Made by a program: the position numbers and the translations under genes. A stretch of DNA of 64,000 nt. Origin: CBDCYH01 sp965224105. Lineage in GTDB: Bacteria; Bacteroidota; Rhodothermia; Rhodothermales; JABDKH01. This document shows, in pieces, positions 53,254 through 62,200 of the stretch (position 1 is its first letter; every line of letters begins with the position of its first letter). Location: the NCBI GenBank assembly GCA_965224105.1, contig CBDCYH010000002.1:1984001-2048000 (forward strand), given 5' to 3'. Under the pieces are notes generated by a model. The model made no database searches. It saw nothing but the letters and a program-made list of their open reading frames with translations, and was not told the origin of the DNA.

Positions 53254-54471
53254 ATGTATCCGGACACATATATAATTGATGGGATCAGAACGCCGATTGG
53301 ACGAATCGGTGGCTCGCTAGCTACCATCCGAACGGACGACCTGGGAGCATTGGTAATTCGCGAGATTCTTAATCGGAATCCGTCCATTCCGCCAGAAAGC
53401 ATCGACGATGTTATCATGGGATGCGCCAATCAGGCAGGCGAGGACAACAGAAATGTTGCTCGGATGTGTTTGCTTCTCGCTGGCTTACCGTGGAGTGTGC
53501 CGGGCGAAACCGTCAACAGACTCTGCTCATCTGGAATGGCAGCTGCAATCCATGCCGCGCGGGCAATCACCTCGGGGGATGGGGATGTTTTTATTGCCGG
53601 CGGTGTCGAAAATATGACACGGGGTCCGTTTGTTCTCTCCAAAGCATCCAGCGCCTTTGGTAGGGATGCGAAGTTATTCGACTCGAGTTTTGGGTGGCGG
53701 TTTGTTAACCCCAGAATGGAATCGATGTACGGAACAGATGGAATGGGACAGACCGCAGAGAACCTGGTAGATCGTTACCACATCAGTAGGCAGGCCCAGG
53801 ATCAATTCGCGGCGGCGTCTCAAGCCAAGGCGGCGGCCGCACGGGACAATGGCAGGCTTGCCGAGGAGATTATACCCGTTAAAATTCCTGTCAGGAAAAG
53901 TGATCCAATATTGTTTGAGCATGACGAGTTTATTCGACCGGGAACTACATCCGAGGTGCTTGCAAAACTCCGGCCCGCGTTTCGGTCAGCCGAGGACGGT
54001 GGGAGTGTAACTGCAGGTAATTCAAGCGGACTCAACGATGGGGCCGCAGCAATGATTATTGCCAGTGGGACTGCGGTAGAAAAGTATTCGCTGAAACCGT
54101 TGGCGCGGATTATAAGCTCAGCTGTCACTGGCGTTGAACCCAGAATTATGGGTATCGGGCCAGTGCACGCATCGGCACGAGCGTTGGAGAAAGCTGGGCT
54201 CGCGATGGAGCAGATGGACATCATTGAACTCAACGAGGCTTTCGCCGCGCAGTCCCTGGCATGCATCAGAGAATGGGGCCTTGCAGACGATGACCCGCGT
54301 ATTAATCCCAACGGTGGAGCCATTGCACTTGGCCATCCGCTCGGTATGTCTGGCACCCGAATCTTACACACCGCTGCGCTTGAGCTCTCGCAGAAGAACC
54401 TACGTTACGCGCTTGTGACGATGTGTGTAGGAGTTGGGCAGGGGTATGCTACTGTAATTGAGCGGGCCTAA
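53254..54471 (+). CDS. Thiolase (acetyl-CoA acyltransferase)
   Basis: 405 residues. Catalyses thiolytic cleavage or condensation of acyl-CoAs. The nucleophile Cys is in NRLCSSGMAAAIHAARAI; NEAFAAQSLACIREWG, GGAIALGHPLGMSGTRI (His) and TMCVGVGQGYATV (second Cys) complete the site. Start segment YIIDGIRTPIGRIGGSLATIRTDDL is typical of the PcaF/FadA-like degradative group. Together with the enoyl-CoA isomerase-like gene it points to fatty-acid or aromatic acid degradation. Confidence 0.92.
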   Translation: MYPDTYIIDGIRTPIGRIGGSLATIRTDDLGALVIREILNRNPSIPPESIDDVIMGCANQAGEDNRNVARMCLLLAGLPWSVPGETVNRLCSSGMAAAIHAARAITSGDGDVFIAGGVENMTRGPFVLSKASSAFGRDAKLFDSSFGWRFVNPRMESMYGTDGMGQTAENLVDRYHISRQAQDQFAAASQAKAAAARDNGRLAEEIIPVKIPVRKSDPILFEHDEFIRPGTTSEVLAKLRPAFRSAEDGGSVTAGNSSGLNDGAAAMIIASGTAVEKYSLKPLARIISSAVTGVEPRIMGIGPVHASARALEKAGLAMEQMDIIELNEAFAAQSLACIREWGLADDDPRINPNGGAIALGHPLGMSGTRILHTAALELSQKNLRYALVTMCVGVGQGYATVIERA

Positions 54472-54512
54472 CCCCACTGTTGCGACTGAAACCCATGCTG
54501 CATCACCTCCGG

Positions 54513-54596
54513 TACCCGGGGTGGGACTCGAACCCACACGACATCGCTGTCAACGGTGTTTGAGACCGTAGCGTCTACCAATTCCGCCACCCGGGC
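54513..54596 (-). tRNA. tRNA-Leu (anticodon CAA)
   Basis: On the minus strand the acceptor stem GCCCGGG pairs with CCCGGGT (one G-U). The D arm contains AATTGGTAGACGC, the anticodon arm is ACGGT-CTCAAAC-ACCGT with CAA at 34-36, a long variable arm TGACAGCGATGTC marks a class II tRNA, and the T arm is GTGGG-TTCGAGT-CCCAC. The discriminator is A73, and the genome continues CCG, so CCA is not fully encoded. Confidence 0.95.
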
Positions 54597-54762
54597 ACAT
54601 TCGATACCATCGTCGCCAGGACCAGTGCTGACAACTTTTCGACGGCCACGAATATACCGCTAATCTTTTTCCGAAACGAATTCAAGTCCATTGCCTCGGA
54701 GTATCCCGGGTAGCTGCCGCTGGTTACCTTGAGTTCTATCCAGACCTTAACTATTGCCGGAC

Positions 54763-55719
54763 ATGATTCTCCAACCAACTCTCGCAATATCCTGCCTCGC
54801 GCTGCTATCACTTTCCGCGTGTGTGACTCCCATCCACAACGATGAGTCGTTTGAAATGGGGATGCCCACTGATTCGGTTGAAGTCTTCGGGTCTGGGATA
54901 CTCTCCGACAACGCTATCACCCGTGACTTCACTATCAATTCCGCCGGCACTGATCTATTCTACACCAGAGTCGCTCCCAAGAATCGCATCAGCGTTATCA
55001 TGCATGCGACAAAGAATGCGGATGGCCAATGGAGCTTGCCCGAGATGGCTCCATTCTCAGGAAGGTACGCGGATCTCGAACCAGCCTTTTCGCCTGATGG
55101 TAAGCGATTATTTTTCGCTTCCAAACGTCCTCGGTCGGAAGCGGACAGCAGAACCGACTTTGACATCTGGGTGGTTGACTGGACAGGCAATGGTTGGTCA
55201 GAGCCACAGAACCTCGCGATGAACACCACTGGCGATGAGTTCTATCCTTCGGTGGCTGCGAACGGCAACCTCTACTATACTGCGCAGCGGGACTCGGCAC
55301 CGGGACGCGAGGACATATTCGTGAGCACGCAGGCGTCGGGATACTCTGATGAGACTGCCTTGGGCCCGGGTGTCAACACCGATAAGTATGAATTCAATGC
55401 ATTCGTTTCACCTGACGAAGAATATTTGCTGTTTACCAGCTTTGGGAGGGAGGACGACCTGGGCGGAGGAGACCTCTATATCAGCCGGCGTTCCGCGAAC
55501 GGCGCATGGGGGCCTGCAGAGAATCTGGGACCCAACTACAACTCTCCAGCCCTGGATTTTTCACCCTTCGCCTTTCCGGATGGGCAGATACTTGTCTTTT
55601 CATCTGAGCGCACGGAGATACCAGCGGCATTCGGCTCTCCCATAACAGCAGAATCGTTCGAAGCCATGCTGGATTCCCCGGTCAATGGCAACATGAGTTT
55701 GTATTGGGTGAAGTGGTAG
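54763..55719 (+). CDS. PD40 (WD40-like) beta-propeller lipoprotein
   Basis: About 318 residues from ATG 54763. Lipobox SLSAC sets the mature N-terminus. Repeats of TolB/PD40 type are visible: DLEPAFSPDGKRLFFASKRP, EFYPSVAANGNLYYTAQRDS, EFNAFVSPDEEYLLFTSFGR and LDFSPFAFPDGQILVFSSERT. Probably a periplasmic or outer-membrane anchored scaffold; similar proteins in Bacteroidota often accompany OmpA-type proteins. Confidence 0.82.
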   Translation: MILQPTLAISCLALLSLSACVTPIHNDESFEMGMPTDSVEVFGSGILSDNAITRDFTINSAGTDLFYTRVAPKNRISVIMHATKNADGQWSLPEMAPFSGRYADLEPAFSPDGKRLFFASKRPRSEADSRTDFDIWVVDWTGNGWSEPQNLAMNTTGDEFYPSVAANGNLYYTAQRDSAPGREDIFVSTQASGYSDETALGPGVNTDKYEFNAFVSPDEEYLLFTSFGREDDLGGGDLYISRRSANGAWGPAENLGPNYNSPALDFSPFAFPDGQILVFSSERTEIPAAFGSPITAESFEAMLDSPVNGNMSLYWVKW

Positions 55720-55948
55720 CCCCGGTCGCGAGTGGCCGGAATATCTGGATGGTACAGCGGAGAGTTTGGACCGCGGTTTGTAATAGTCTCTCGAAACGAT
55801 CTTTTGATACTGACGATAGACCGAATTAAGCGAAATTCGCCGAATTTAGGACTCTCAAAACGGGATTGATCAAAGCGAGACTCAGAGATGAGACCCAACT
55901 TGATCATTCTGATACTCGCAGACTCACTCCACCAGAGTTACTACTGAC

Positions 55949-56632
55949 ATGGGAAATCAACAGCTACTACTACTCGTACTGGGTACAATAATCGCCGGCC
56001 TCGCCGTTGCCGCTGGCGCCAGTGCCTTTGAAGCCAAACGGCAGAAAGCCGCTATGGAGCTCGACCAGGTTGCACTTATGGACCTTGCTGCCAAAGCTCA
56101 GACCTGGAAAATGAAACCACGCGTACTAGGCGGTGGCGATCATACTCCCAAGCAAAATTTCGCCGACATGTCAGTTGCCGATCTTGGTGTATCCTCAGCA
56201 GAACACCTTTTCGCTGGGCTAGGAGAAGCTGGTGGCGAGACATCTGTAGACAAGGACGTTGTTCAGACCCAGGACGGCACGTGCTACCATGTTCGCAAGA
56301 ACGAAGAAGGTCTTACGATTTCGACTCTGAAGGAGTCATGCGAAAAGTCTGACTGGAGCAGCTCGATCTTTGTTAAGGGCACAACCCCAGCAGACATTAC
56401 CTGGTTGTCAAGAGACGACATCACTACGATGGCAGGCGGTTCTCTTGGACTGGCTTCAAGCGGAACGCTCGGATCAGTTGATTCAACGTCAACTGGTTAC
56501 AACATCGGTTCGATTGACGAGGAAGGAAACGGCGGAAACGGCGGCGGACTTCCTGAGTCATGTGATGAGGAGCTGGAACTTCGTGACCAGCCACTCGACT
56601 GCCTCCAGGAACTCATCGAAGATTCCATCTAG
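55949..56632 (+). CDS. Pilin-like membrane-anchored protein of unknown function
   Basis: 227 residues. The N-terminus MGNQQLLLLVLGTIIAGLAV is a hydrophobic helix after a very short hydrophilic start, followed by a charged helix (FEAKRQKAAMELDQVALMDLAAKAQTWK), the layout of type IV pilin-like subunits but without a recognisable prepilin leader. The C-terminal part has cysteines (GTCYHV, KESCEKSD, PESCDEELEL, PLDCLQEL) and a glycine/asparagine-rich stretch (EEGNGGNGGGLPES). The 229-base upstream spacer shows no other gene. It overlaps the next gene by four bases, in convergent orientation. Identity as a pilin is inference. Confidence 0.6.
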   Translation: MGNQQLLLLVLGTIIAGLAVAAGASAFEAKRQKAAMELDQVALMDLAAKAQTWKMKPRVLGGGDHTPKQNFADMSVADLGVSSAEHLFAGLGEAGGETSVDKDVVQTQDGTCYHVRKNEEGLTISTLKESCEKSDWSSSIFVKGTTPADITWLSRDDITTMAGGSLGLASSGTLGSVDSTSTGYNIGSIDEEGNGGNGGGLPESCDEELELRDQPLDCLQELIEDSI

Positions 56633-57705
56633 ACGCGGCGACCTTTCCACTGAACCCGACCCAGCCACGTACTAACGGCGGAGTCGATATTGAGGATCGC
56701 TGTCAGTAGGAAAGAAATTGGAGCAAGCAGGCTAACCCACAAGGGAAACCTGCCAAGCCGATCTGTGATTAGCTTCATCACGAAAAGCAACAACAGGAAG
56801 CCAACCCAGAGAAACGGTGCCGCCAAATAGGTGAGTACAAAGTGGCACCAGAGAAAGAGAAAAGTCGCGACACTTCCCCCCAACATCAAGTAAGCGTTTT
56901 TCCGAAATCCACCCCACGCATCACGCATTGAGTTGTACATAAAGACCTCGATGTCATCCTGAAGATTAACCAGTGCGGGTCTGATTCTTTTTTCAGTAAG
57001 CAGCCTGCCAATCATCACATCCTCGAGCACCTCATTCTTTACGGCAGCATGCGGTTCGTGCTCGAAGTAGTGTTTGGTGTCGATCATCCAGCATTGCCCA
57101 TTGAGCGCTCCAAACGCTCGTACACGCATACGCTTGGTTAGCCACCAAGGCAGGCCGGTCATTATCGCGTTGATCACCATGCTGGTGAGTAGGTCGCCGC
57201 CTCCGCGAAGCCTGGTTACTCCAGTCAATACGGTGTTTTCTCCGGCGCCATGATGGTGCCGAACAAAATTTCGTAGCGCATCTTCGTGCCGCAGGCGCGA
57301 GTCAGCATCCAGGAATAATATCTTCTCCTTGCCAACATTTCGTGTGACGGAGAACAACGCGTATACTTTTCCTACCCAGCCCTCGGGCGGTCCGTCGCCC
57401 TCGATCAGACGAATGGACAGGTGCGGATATCGCGATATGAAATCCCTGACAATCGCTCCAGTTCTATCTTCTGATCCATCATTATAAACGATAATCTCAT
57501 AATCCGGATAATCCTGCCGGACGAGGGATTCGAGAAGGCGGCCGATATTTCTTTCTTCGTTACGCGCGGGGATAACCGCCGAAATCGATGGGAATCGATT
57601 CGGTGTAGACGGCTTGTGTCGGCGGAGGTAGAATAGTCCACCAATCAGATTTATCCACAGAATCGCATGGGTGACGGCGACGTAGACCAGTAGCGCGGTC
57701 ATCAT
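56629..57705 (-). CDS. Family 2 glycosyltransferase, membrane-bound
   Basis: 358 residues: N-terminal helix, GT-A domain with ISAVIPARNEERNIGRLLESL, EIIVYNDGSEDRT and LFLDADSRLRHED (DxD), then FGALNGQCWMI, KNEVLEDVMIGRLL, and several C-terminal helices. It resembles the carotenoid/hopanoid-associated GT2 group (CrtQ/HpnB-like), so a lipid acceptor is plausible. Overlaps the pilin-like gene by four bases in convergent orientation. Confidence 0.82.
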   Translation of the reverse strand: MMTALLVYVAVTHAILWINLIGGLFYLRRHKPSTPNRFPSISAVIPARNEERNIGRLLESLVRQDYPDYEIIVYNDGSEDRTGAIVRDFISRYPHLSIRLIEGDGPPEGWVGKVYALFSVTRNVGKEKILFLDADSRLRHEDALRNFVRHHHGAGENTVLTGVTRLRGGGDLLTSMVINAIMTGLPWWLTKRMRVRAFGALNGQCWMIDTKHYFEHEPHAAVKNEVLEDVMIGRLLTEKRIRPALVNLQDDIEVFMYNSMRDAWGGFRKNAYLMLGGSVATFLFLWCHFVLTYLAAPFLWVGFLLLLFVMKLITDRLGRFPLWVSLLAPISFLLTAILNIDSAVSTWLGRVQWKGRRV

Positions 57706-57827
57706 CCGACGGGCTCGACGTCTAGCATGGCAGATCCCTGCAGAAAAAACTTTCGTCAGCGTGTCCCTTCCGCCTGGTGCCGTTCGTCATAGGAGTAAAT
57801 CTATTTATCCCAAAACAGAAGATAGTT

Positions 57828-58172
57828 ATGAAAAACTTTATGCTCATTTTCAAAGGTCCCGATTACGGTCAGCTCGGTTTGTCGCCAGAGGAGACGCAAA
57901 TTCAAATGGGGAAGTGGTTCTCGTGGGTTGACAAACTGCAAAAGCAAGGCATCTATGGCGGCGGGGAAGCACTCCACCCAACCGGCAAGAAGGTGACCGG
58001 CGTGGATACCGTCACGGATGGGCCATTTGTTGAAGCAAAGGAACTGGTCGGTGGATATTTTATCGTCCAGGCGGAGGATATGGATGCGGCAATCGAAATA
58101 TCAAAAGACTTTCCTGATTTTCATCTGGACAGCCACGTCGAAGTACGGGAGGTCGTAGTATTTGAACAATAG
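57828..58172 (+). CDS. YCII-related (DGPF) protein
   Basis: 114 residues from ATG 57828; a longer reading from 57777 adds a non-conserved stretch. Family signature: MLIFKGPDYGQLGLSPEE, GGGEALHPTGKKVTGVDTVTDGPFVEAKELVGGYFIVQAEDMDAAIEISKDFP, containing the DGPF tetrad. These proteins form genomic pairs with ECF42 sigma factors, exactly as here: the sigma gene begins two bases after this stop. Role in the pair is not settled. Confidence 0.88.
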   Translation: MKNFMLIFKGPDYGQLGLSPEETQIQMGKWFSWVDKLQKQGIYGGGEALHPTGKKVTGVDTVTDGPFVEAKELVGGYFIVQAEDMDAAIEISKDFPDFHLDSHVEVREVVVFEQ

Positions 58173-58174
58173 GA

Positions 58175-59413
58175 ATGGATAGCGAATCGCACAACGAACT
58201 GGTCGACCATCTTTTCAGAGAGGAGCACGGAAAGATGGTCGCCGTCCTTACCCGCATTTTTGGTTTTCACCAGCTGTCGATGGTTGAGGATGTTGTGCAG
58301 GAGTCCTTTCTCAGTGCCCTTAGGTCCTGGCGCACAGAGATACCGAGCAACCCTCGCGCGTGGTTAATGCGCGTTGCGCGGAATCGCGCGGTAGATTGTA
58401 TTCGCCGTGGTAAGCTAAACCTCGAAGTGCTCCAGTCGATGGATCCTTCCGCGGTGGTAGTTAGCATTAATGAGCTGTTCCATGATCGCGAGATTGCGGA
58501 CAGCCAGCTGAGACTGGTGTTTGCCTGTTGCCACCCTGTGCTCAACGAGCGTGATCAGATTGCGTTTACGTTGCAGTTGGCAGGGGGGTTTGGTGTGCGG
58601 GAGATAGCGCGAGCGTTGCTTACAAAGGAGGAGGCTGTGAAGAAGCGGTTGCAGCGAGCGCGCGCGCGGATAGTGAGTGGAAACGTGGAGATGGCAATAC
58701 CGTCTGGCGGTGCCGTGGAGGCGAGGCTGGGGGCGGTTCTAAGGGTACTGTATCTCATTTTCAACGAGGGATACCATTCGGTATCCAGCGACACCGTTAT
58801 TCGGCGGGACCTTTGTGCCGAGTCGATGCGCTTAGCAAAATTAGTTTGCGAGCACAAAACCACAAACACAGCAGATTCCAATGCTCTGGTTGCGCTAATG
58901 TGTTACCACGCTTCACGATTCGACGCCCGCATCGGACCTGATGAAGAGATTATCCTCCTGGAAGACCAGGACAGATCCAAATGGGATCGAGAGCTTCTTA
59001 ATATCGGCAACCGATACTTTGCGAGAGCGGCGTCGACCGGAGTCAGTAGTCGCTACCTCCTCGAGGCTGCTATATCTGCGCAGCATGCGTTTGCCCGTTC
59101 GTACAGAGAAACGCGCTGGGACCATCTTCTCACTCTGTACGATTCTCTGTACCAACTCGAACCGTCTCCAATGATCCAGTTGAATAGAGGTATCGTCCAG
59201 GCAGAAATGGGAGATGTTGATGAAGCACTAACGGCGATTGGACTGCTTTCTGTGGACGACTTTGTTGGAAGGGAGGCACTATACCATTGTGTAAAGGCCA
59301 GGCTGCTGGGAAAGCTGGGAAGGGAAGACGAAAAGGTAACTCAACTACGACTGGCATTGGCTTCGAGTAATACGGCGGCAGAGAAGAAGCTGATCGAAAG
59401 TTTGCTACCGTGA
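58175..59413 (+). CDS. ECF42-type sigma factor with C-terminal TPR-like extension
   Basis: 412 residues, twice the ECF norm. Sigma region 2: LVDHLFREEHGKMVAVLTRIFGFHQLSMVEDVVQESFLSALRSW, with an intact acidic VEDVVQE motif. Region 4: FGVREIARALLTKEEAVKKRLQRARARI. A DUF6596-like middle (YLIFNEGYHSVSS) and helical repeats (YLLEAAISAQHAFARSYRETRW, LNRGIVQAEMGDVDEALTAIG) follow, as in ECF42. No anti-sigma gene is present; control probably works through the extension and the DGPF partner. Confidence 0.9.
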   Translation: MDSESHNELVDHLFREEHGKMVAVLTRIFGFHQLSMVEDVVQESFLSALRSWRTEIPSNPRAWLMRVARNRAVDCIRRGKLNLEVLQSMDPSAVVVSINELFHDREIADSQLRLVFACCHPVLNERDQIAFTLQLAGGFGVREIARALLTKEEAVKKRLQRARARIVSGNVEMAIPSGGAVEARLGAVLRVLYLIFNEGYHSVSSDTVIRRDLCAESMRLAKLVCEHKTTNTADSNALVALMCYHASRFDARIGPDEEIILLEDQDRSKWDRELLNIGNRYFARAASTGVSSRYLLEAAISAQHAFARSYRETRWDHLLTLYDSLYQLEPSPMIQLNRGIVQAEMGDVDEALTAIGLLSVDDFVGREALYHCVKARLLGKLGREDEKVTQLRLALASSNTAAEKKLIESLLP

Positions 59414-59414
59414 C

Positions 59415-59810
59415 CTACTCGTTCATCAGAGAATACTCAAACTCGTAGGAGTGCCGGCCGTCTTCGATGATGATCTGCATGGATCCTGTCAACCCTGCTA
59501 ATTCCTCCGTGCCAGAATCGGGAACCACGATGATACTTTGAGACGGCTCTCCCCGAGACATCGTGCTGCTGTGTTGCAAGGCAAACGAACCCTTCTTCCC
59601 ATCCAACTCGCCGCGAACTCGTTCCATTGCTACATATCCAGCTGATCCCTGGACCTCGCCCATTGTAGCAATCATTTGGCCGTTGCTTTGACCAACAATG
59701 TCACCTGCGAACGTCTTGTCGATGGATCTCCTACCAATCGTCGGCTCATTCAGATGTGAATCATCCTGAGGTTCAAGTTTGACCACGAAGGTCCCGGTTG
59801 CCTTTTTCAT
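59415..59810 (-). CDS. DUF3224 family protein
   Basis: 131 residues. Matches the DUF3224 pattern: a start MKKATGTFVVKLEPQDD, then RRSIDKTFAGDIVGQSNGQMIATM, VAMERVRGELDGKKGSFALQHSSTM and IVVPDSGTEELAGLTGSMQIII. Predicted allene-oxide-cyclase-like beta barrel; function unknown. It is convergent with the ECF42 gene and follows the minus-strand run. Confidence 0.88.
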   Translation of the reverse strand: MKKATGTFVVKLEPQDDSHLNEPTIGRRSIDKTFAGDIVGQSNGQMIATMGEVQGSAGYVAMERVRGELDGKKGSFALQHSSTMSRGEPSQSIIVVPDSGTEELAGLTGSMQIIIEDGRHSYEFEYSLMNE

Positions 59811-59862
59811 TCTACTCTGGTTGTTGTGATTCCCGAGGGAGTTGAAGCCAAATTGTGTCGGC

Positions 59863-60228
59863 CTACGCTATGGACAGCCGTTGTGTTTCATATGTCAGAG
59901 TTGTGTCTTCGACCAGAAGGTTGCTGAGGCGCCCATAGCCACACCCCGGACTTCTCTCTGCTGGAATCGACGAGACGATGGATCCATTCTCATCAGAATA
60001 TCCCACGACAGTACTGTCCGACGCAAAGCTGATACGAATCCCTTCGATCGGAATTGACGTGTTCTCGTCGAGGACGACGCTGTTTACCCTCAAGGTGTCC
60101 GCTGTCCAGCAGCCGCAAAACGATTGCGCGCACGGAACCTGAGCCATTCCTCCCGTCGGAGCGGCGACAAAAATCAATACCACAAAGCGGCGAATCCATT
60201 TTACGGATTGATTACGATGCGTTTCCAT
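59863..60228 (-). CDS. Secreted hypothetical protein, possible carboxypeptidase-regulatory-like fold
   Basis: About 121 residues from ATG 60228, overlapping the dipeptidase end by 17 bases; the open frame extends to 60327. Signal peptide WIRRFVVLIFVAAPTGGMAQ. The mature part has cysteines (PCAQSFCGCW, PGCGYG) and LRVNSVVLDENTSIPIEGIRISFASDSTVVGYSDENG, like a carboxypeptidase-regulatory/transthyretin-type beta sandwich. Low certainty because of size and the overlap. Confidence 0.5.
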   Translation of the reverse strand: METHRNQSVKWIRRFVVLIFVAAPTGGMAQVPCAQSFCGCWTADTLRVNSVVLDENTSIPIEGIRISFASDSTVVGYSDENGSIVSSIPAERSPGCGYGRLSNLLVEDTTLTYETQRLSIA

Positions 60229-61582
60229 ACAACTGGTAGAATCGGATGATCGACCGGATTCCCTCTGCATAGCGATCCAGCCCAAAGTGTTCGTTGGGAG
60301 AATGAATTGCGTCGGAGGTAAGGCCAAACCCCATCAGAACCGTGTCCAGGCCGAGGATTTCTTTGAACTCTGCGACCACGGGAATAGAGCCACCCTCTCG
60401 TGTAAAGAATGGTTTCCTTCCGTACTCCATTTCCATTGCCTTTGCCGCGGCTTGCATGGCCGGTGCCTCCGTGTTGACCAACAGCCCTTTGCCACCGTGC
60501 AGTTTAGTGAACTTCACTTGCATCGTGTCTGGAGCGTTCTTCAGAAAGTACTGTCGAAGTTGTTCTGAAACTTCATCGGTGTCCTGGTCAGGAACCAACC
60601 GCATGGAAATTTTAGCTGATGCTTCCGACGGCAATACCGTTTTGGCGCCTTTGCCGGTATATCCACTCCACATTCCATTGACATCGAGAGTAGGCCGGGA
60701 TGTAGTAGCCTCAAGAATAGAATATCCTTCTTCGGTCCGCACTGCGGCAACATCAATCGAATCCATCCAGTCCTTCTCATCAAATGGGAGTGACTTGAAG
60801 GTGGCTCTCTCGTTTTCTGTAACGGGGATCACCTTGTCATAGAATCCTGGGATAGTAACGCGATGGTTCTCGTCGTGCAGATTAGCAATTAGAGATGCCA
60901 GAGCGTTTGCAGGATTTTCTACCGCGCCACCGAACACACCAGAATGCAAGTCGCGATCTGGTCCGCGCAGTGTTACTTCGCAGTAGGCCAGCCCCCGCAA
61001 TCCGGACGTAATTGACGGCACGCCCTTTTCAAACATCGCAGTATCGGAAATGGCGACTACATCTGCAGATAGTTTATCGACATTGGCCCGGATGAAATCA
61101 GCCAGGTGTTCGGACCCGCTTTCCTCTTCGCCCTCTGCGAGAATTTTAATGTTCACTGCCAGCCGATCGTCGGCTTCGATAAGTGCCTCTAGCGCTTTAA
61201 CGTGCATCATCAGTTGACCCTTGTCATCGCATGCGCCTCGAGCATATACACTTCCGTCTTTCACTACGGGCTCGAAGGGCGGTGAATTCCAGAGGGCAAG
61301 TGGATCAGGAGGCTGAACATCGTAATGACCGTAAACAAGAATAGTCGGCGCCGAGGTTGAAGTGATGTGTTCCGCGTAAACGATAGGATGCCCTTCTGTT
61401 TCGCAAATTTCAACCGTTGCGACCCCAATACTTTTGAGCTCATTTGCCAGCCACTGTGCTCCATCGCGCACGGAACTGGAATAATCTGGATCGGTGCTGA
61501 TGCTGGGAATCCTCAGGAATTCGAGCAGCTGATCCACCGACCGAGCCATGTTTTTGTTAGCGATTGCGAGAGCTTTTTCCAT
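60212..61582 (-). CDS. M20-family dipeptidase
   Basis: 456 residues, zinc-dependent. Metal and catalytic motifs: YGHYDVQPPDPLALWNSPPF, YARGACDDKGQLMMH (bridging Asp), AEGEEESGSEHLADF (catalytic Glu-Glu), DLHSGVFGG in the dimerisation domain and ptTREGGSIPV-type REGGSIPVVAEF. Related to CNDP-type dipeptidases; cytoplasmic, no signal peptide. Lies 57 bases after the small lipoprotein gene in a minus-strand run. Confidence 0.9.
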   Translation of the reverse strand: MEKALAIANKNMARSVDQLLEFLRIPSISTDPDYSSSVRDGAQWLANELKSIGVATVEICETEGHPIVYAEHITSTSAPTILVYGHYDVQPPDPLALWNSPPFEPVVKDGSVYARGACDDKGQLMMHVKALEALIEADDRLAVNIKILAEGEEESGSEHLADFIRANVDKLSADVVAISDTAMFEKGVPSITSGLRGLAYCEVTLRGPDRDLHSGVFGGAVENPANALASLIANLHDENHRVTIPGFYDKVIPVTENERATFKSLPFDEKDWMDSIDVAAVRTEEGYSILEATTSRPTLDVNGMWSGYTGKGAKTVLPSEASAKISMRLVPDQDTDEVSEQLRQYFLKNAPDTMQVKFTKLHGGKGLLVNTEAPAMQAAAKAMEMEYGRKPFFTREGGSIPVVAEFKEILGLDTVLMGFGLTSDAIHSPNEHFGLDRYAEGIRSIIRFYQLYGNAS

Positions 61583-61639
61583 GAAGGGTTGGAGTTGGAA
61601 ATCTTGGGGACGGAATATACGGTCGGGCGCAGAAGAACT

Positions 61640-62200
61640 CTAAAACTCGCTCTCGTCGCGCCAGCGTTTGAGTTTCCATGATAAGGTGGAATCCTCCCGC
61701 GCTAACAGAAAGTTGACATTGCCGTCACCGCGGAACTCGTCTCCGGAGTCCAGGGCAATGTTAAGATTGAACGATCGTATTACGCTCGCCTGTCGGCCAT
61801 TGTCAAATTCGTTTTGACTAAGGATCTGATTCCATTCCAGTCTGACTAGCGTGGAGTTCAGAAAGAGCCGGCGGGTGCTTTCGAGATCCTGCGTAAAGCC
61901 CCACTCTCGCTCAACCTGCGAATCAAAATCGAAATAAATAAACCGGAAGGTGGAATCCAATAGCGGTTCATACAGGCCGATATCCCTCAGTTCGTACGAA
62001 GACTTGAATGCGGTGAAGTACCCGGAGATTGTTCGGGGGTCTCCGAGCAGATCGTCAAGGGGATCACCTTCTTCGAGGGCCGGGGCAAACGGGTTACATC
62101 CAGCGACAAAGCCAATAAGCAGAATCGCGACAACAACTACCGTTGTCGAAATCTGATTGCCGACGTCTAGGCCACGAACGATTCCTTGAAGTCGCTCCAT
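61640..62200 (-). CDS. Small lipoprotein, hypothetical
   Basis: 186 residues. The hydrophobic stretch ISTTVVVVAILLIGFVAGC gives a lipobox; a 16-residue leader precedes it. The mature part, with ISGYFTAFKSSYELRDIGLYEPLLDSTFRFIYFDFD, looks like an NTF2-like alpha+beta fold. It overlaps the upstream lipoprotein gene by 34 bases, a larger than usual overlap, though a later start inside is possible. Confidence 0.65.
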   Translation of the reverse strand: MERLQGIVRGLDVGNQISTTVVVVAILLIGFVAGCNPFAPALEEGDPLDDLLGDPRTISGYFTAFKSSYELRDIGLYEPLLDSTFRFIYFDFDSQVEREWGFTQDLESTRRLFLNSTLVRLEWNQILSQNEFDNGRQASVIRSFNLNIALDSGDEFRGDGNVNFLLAREDSTLSWKLKRWRDESEF

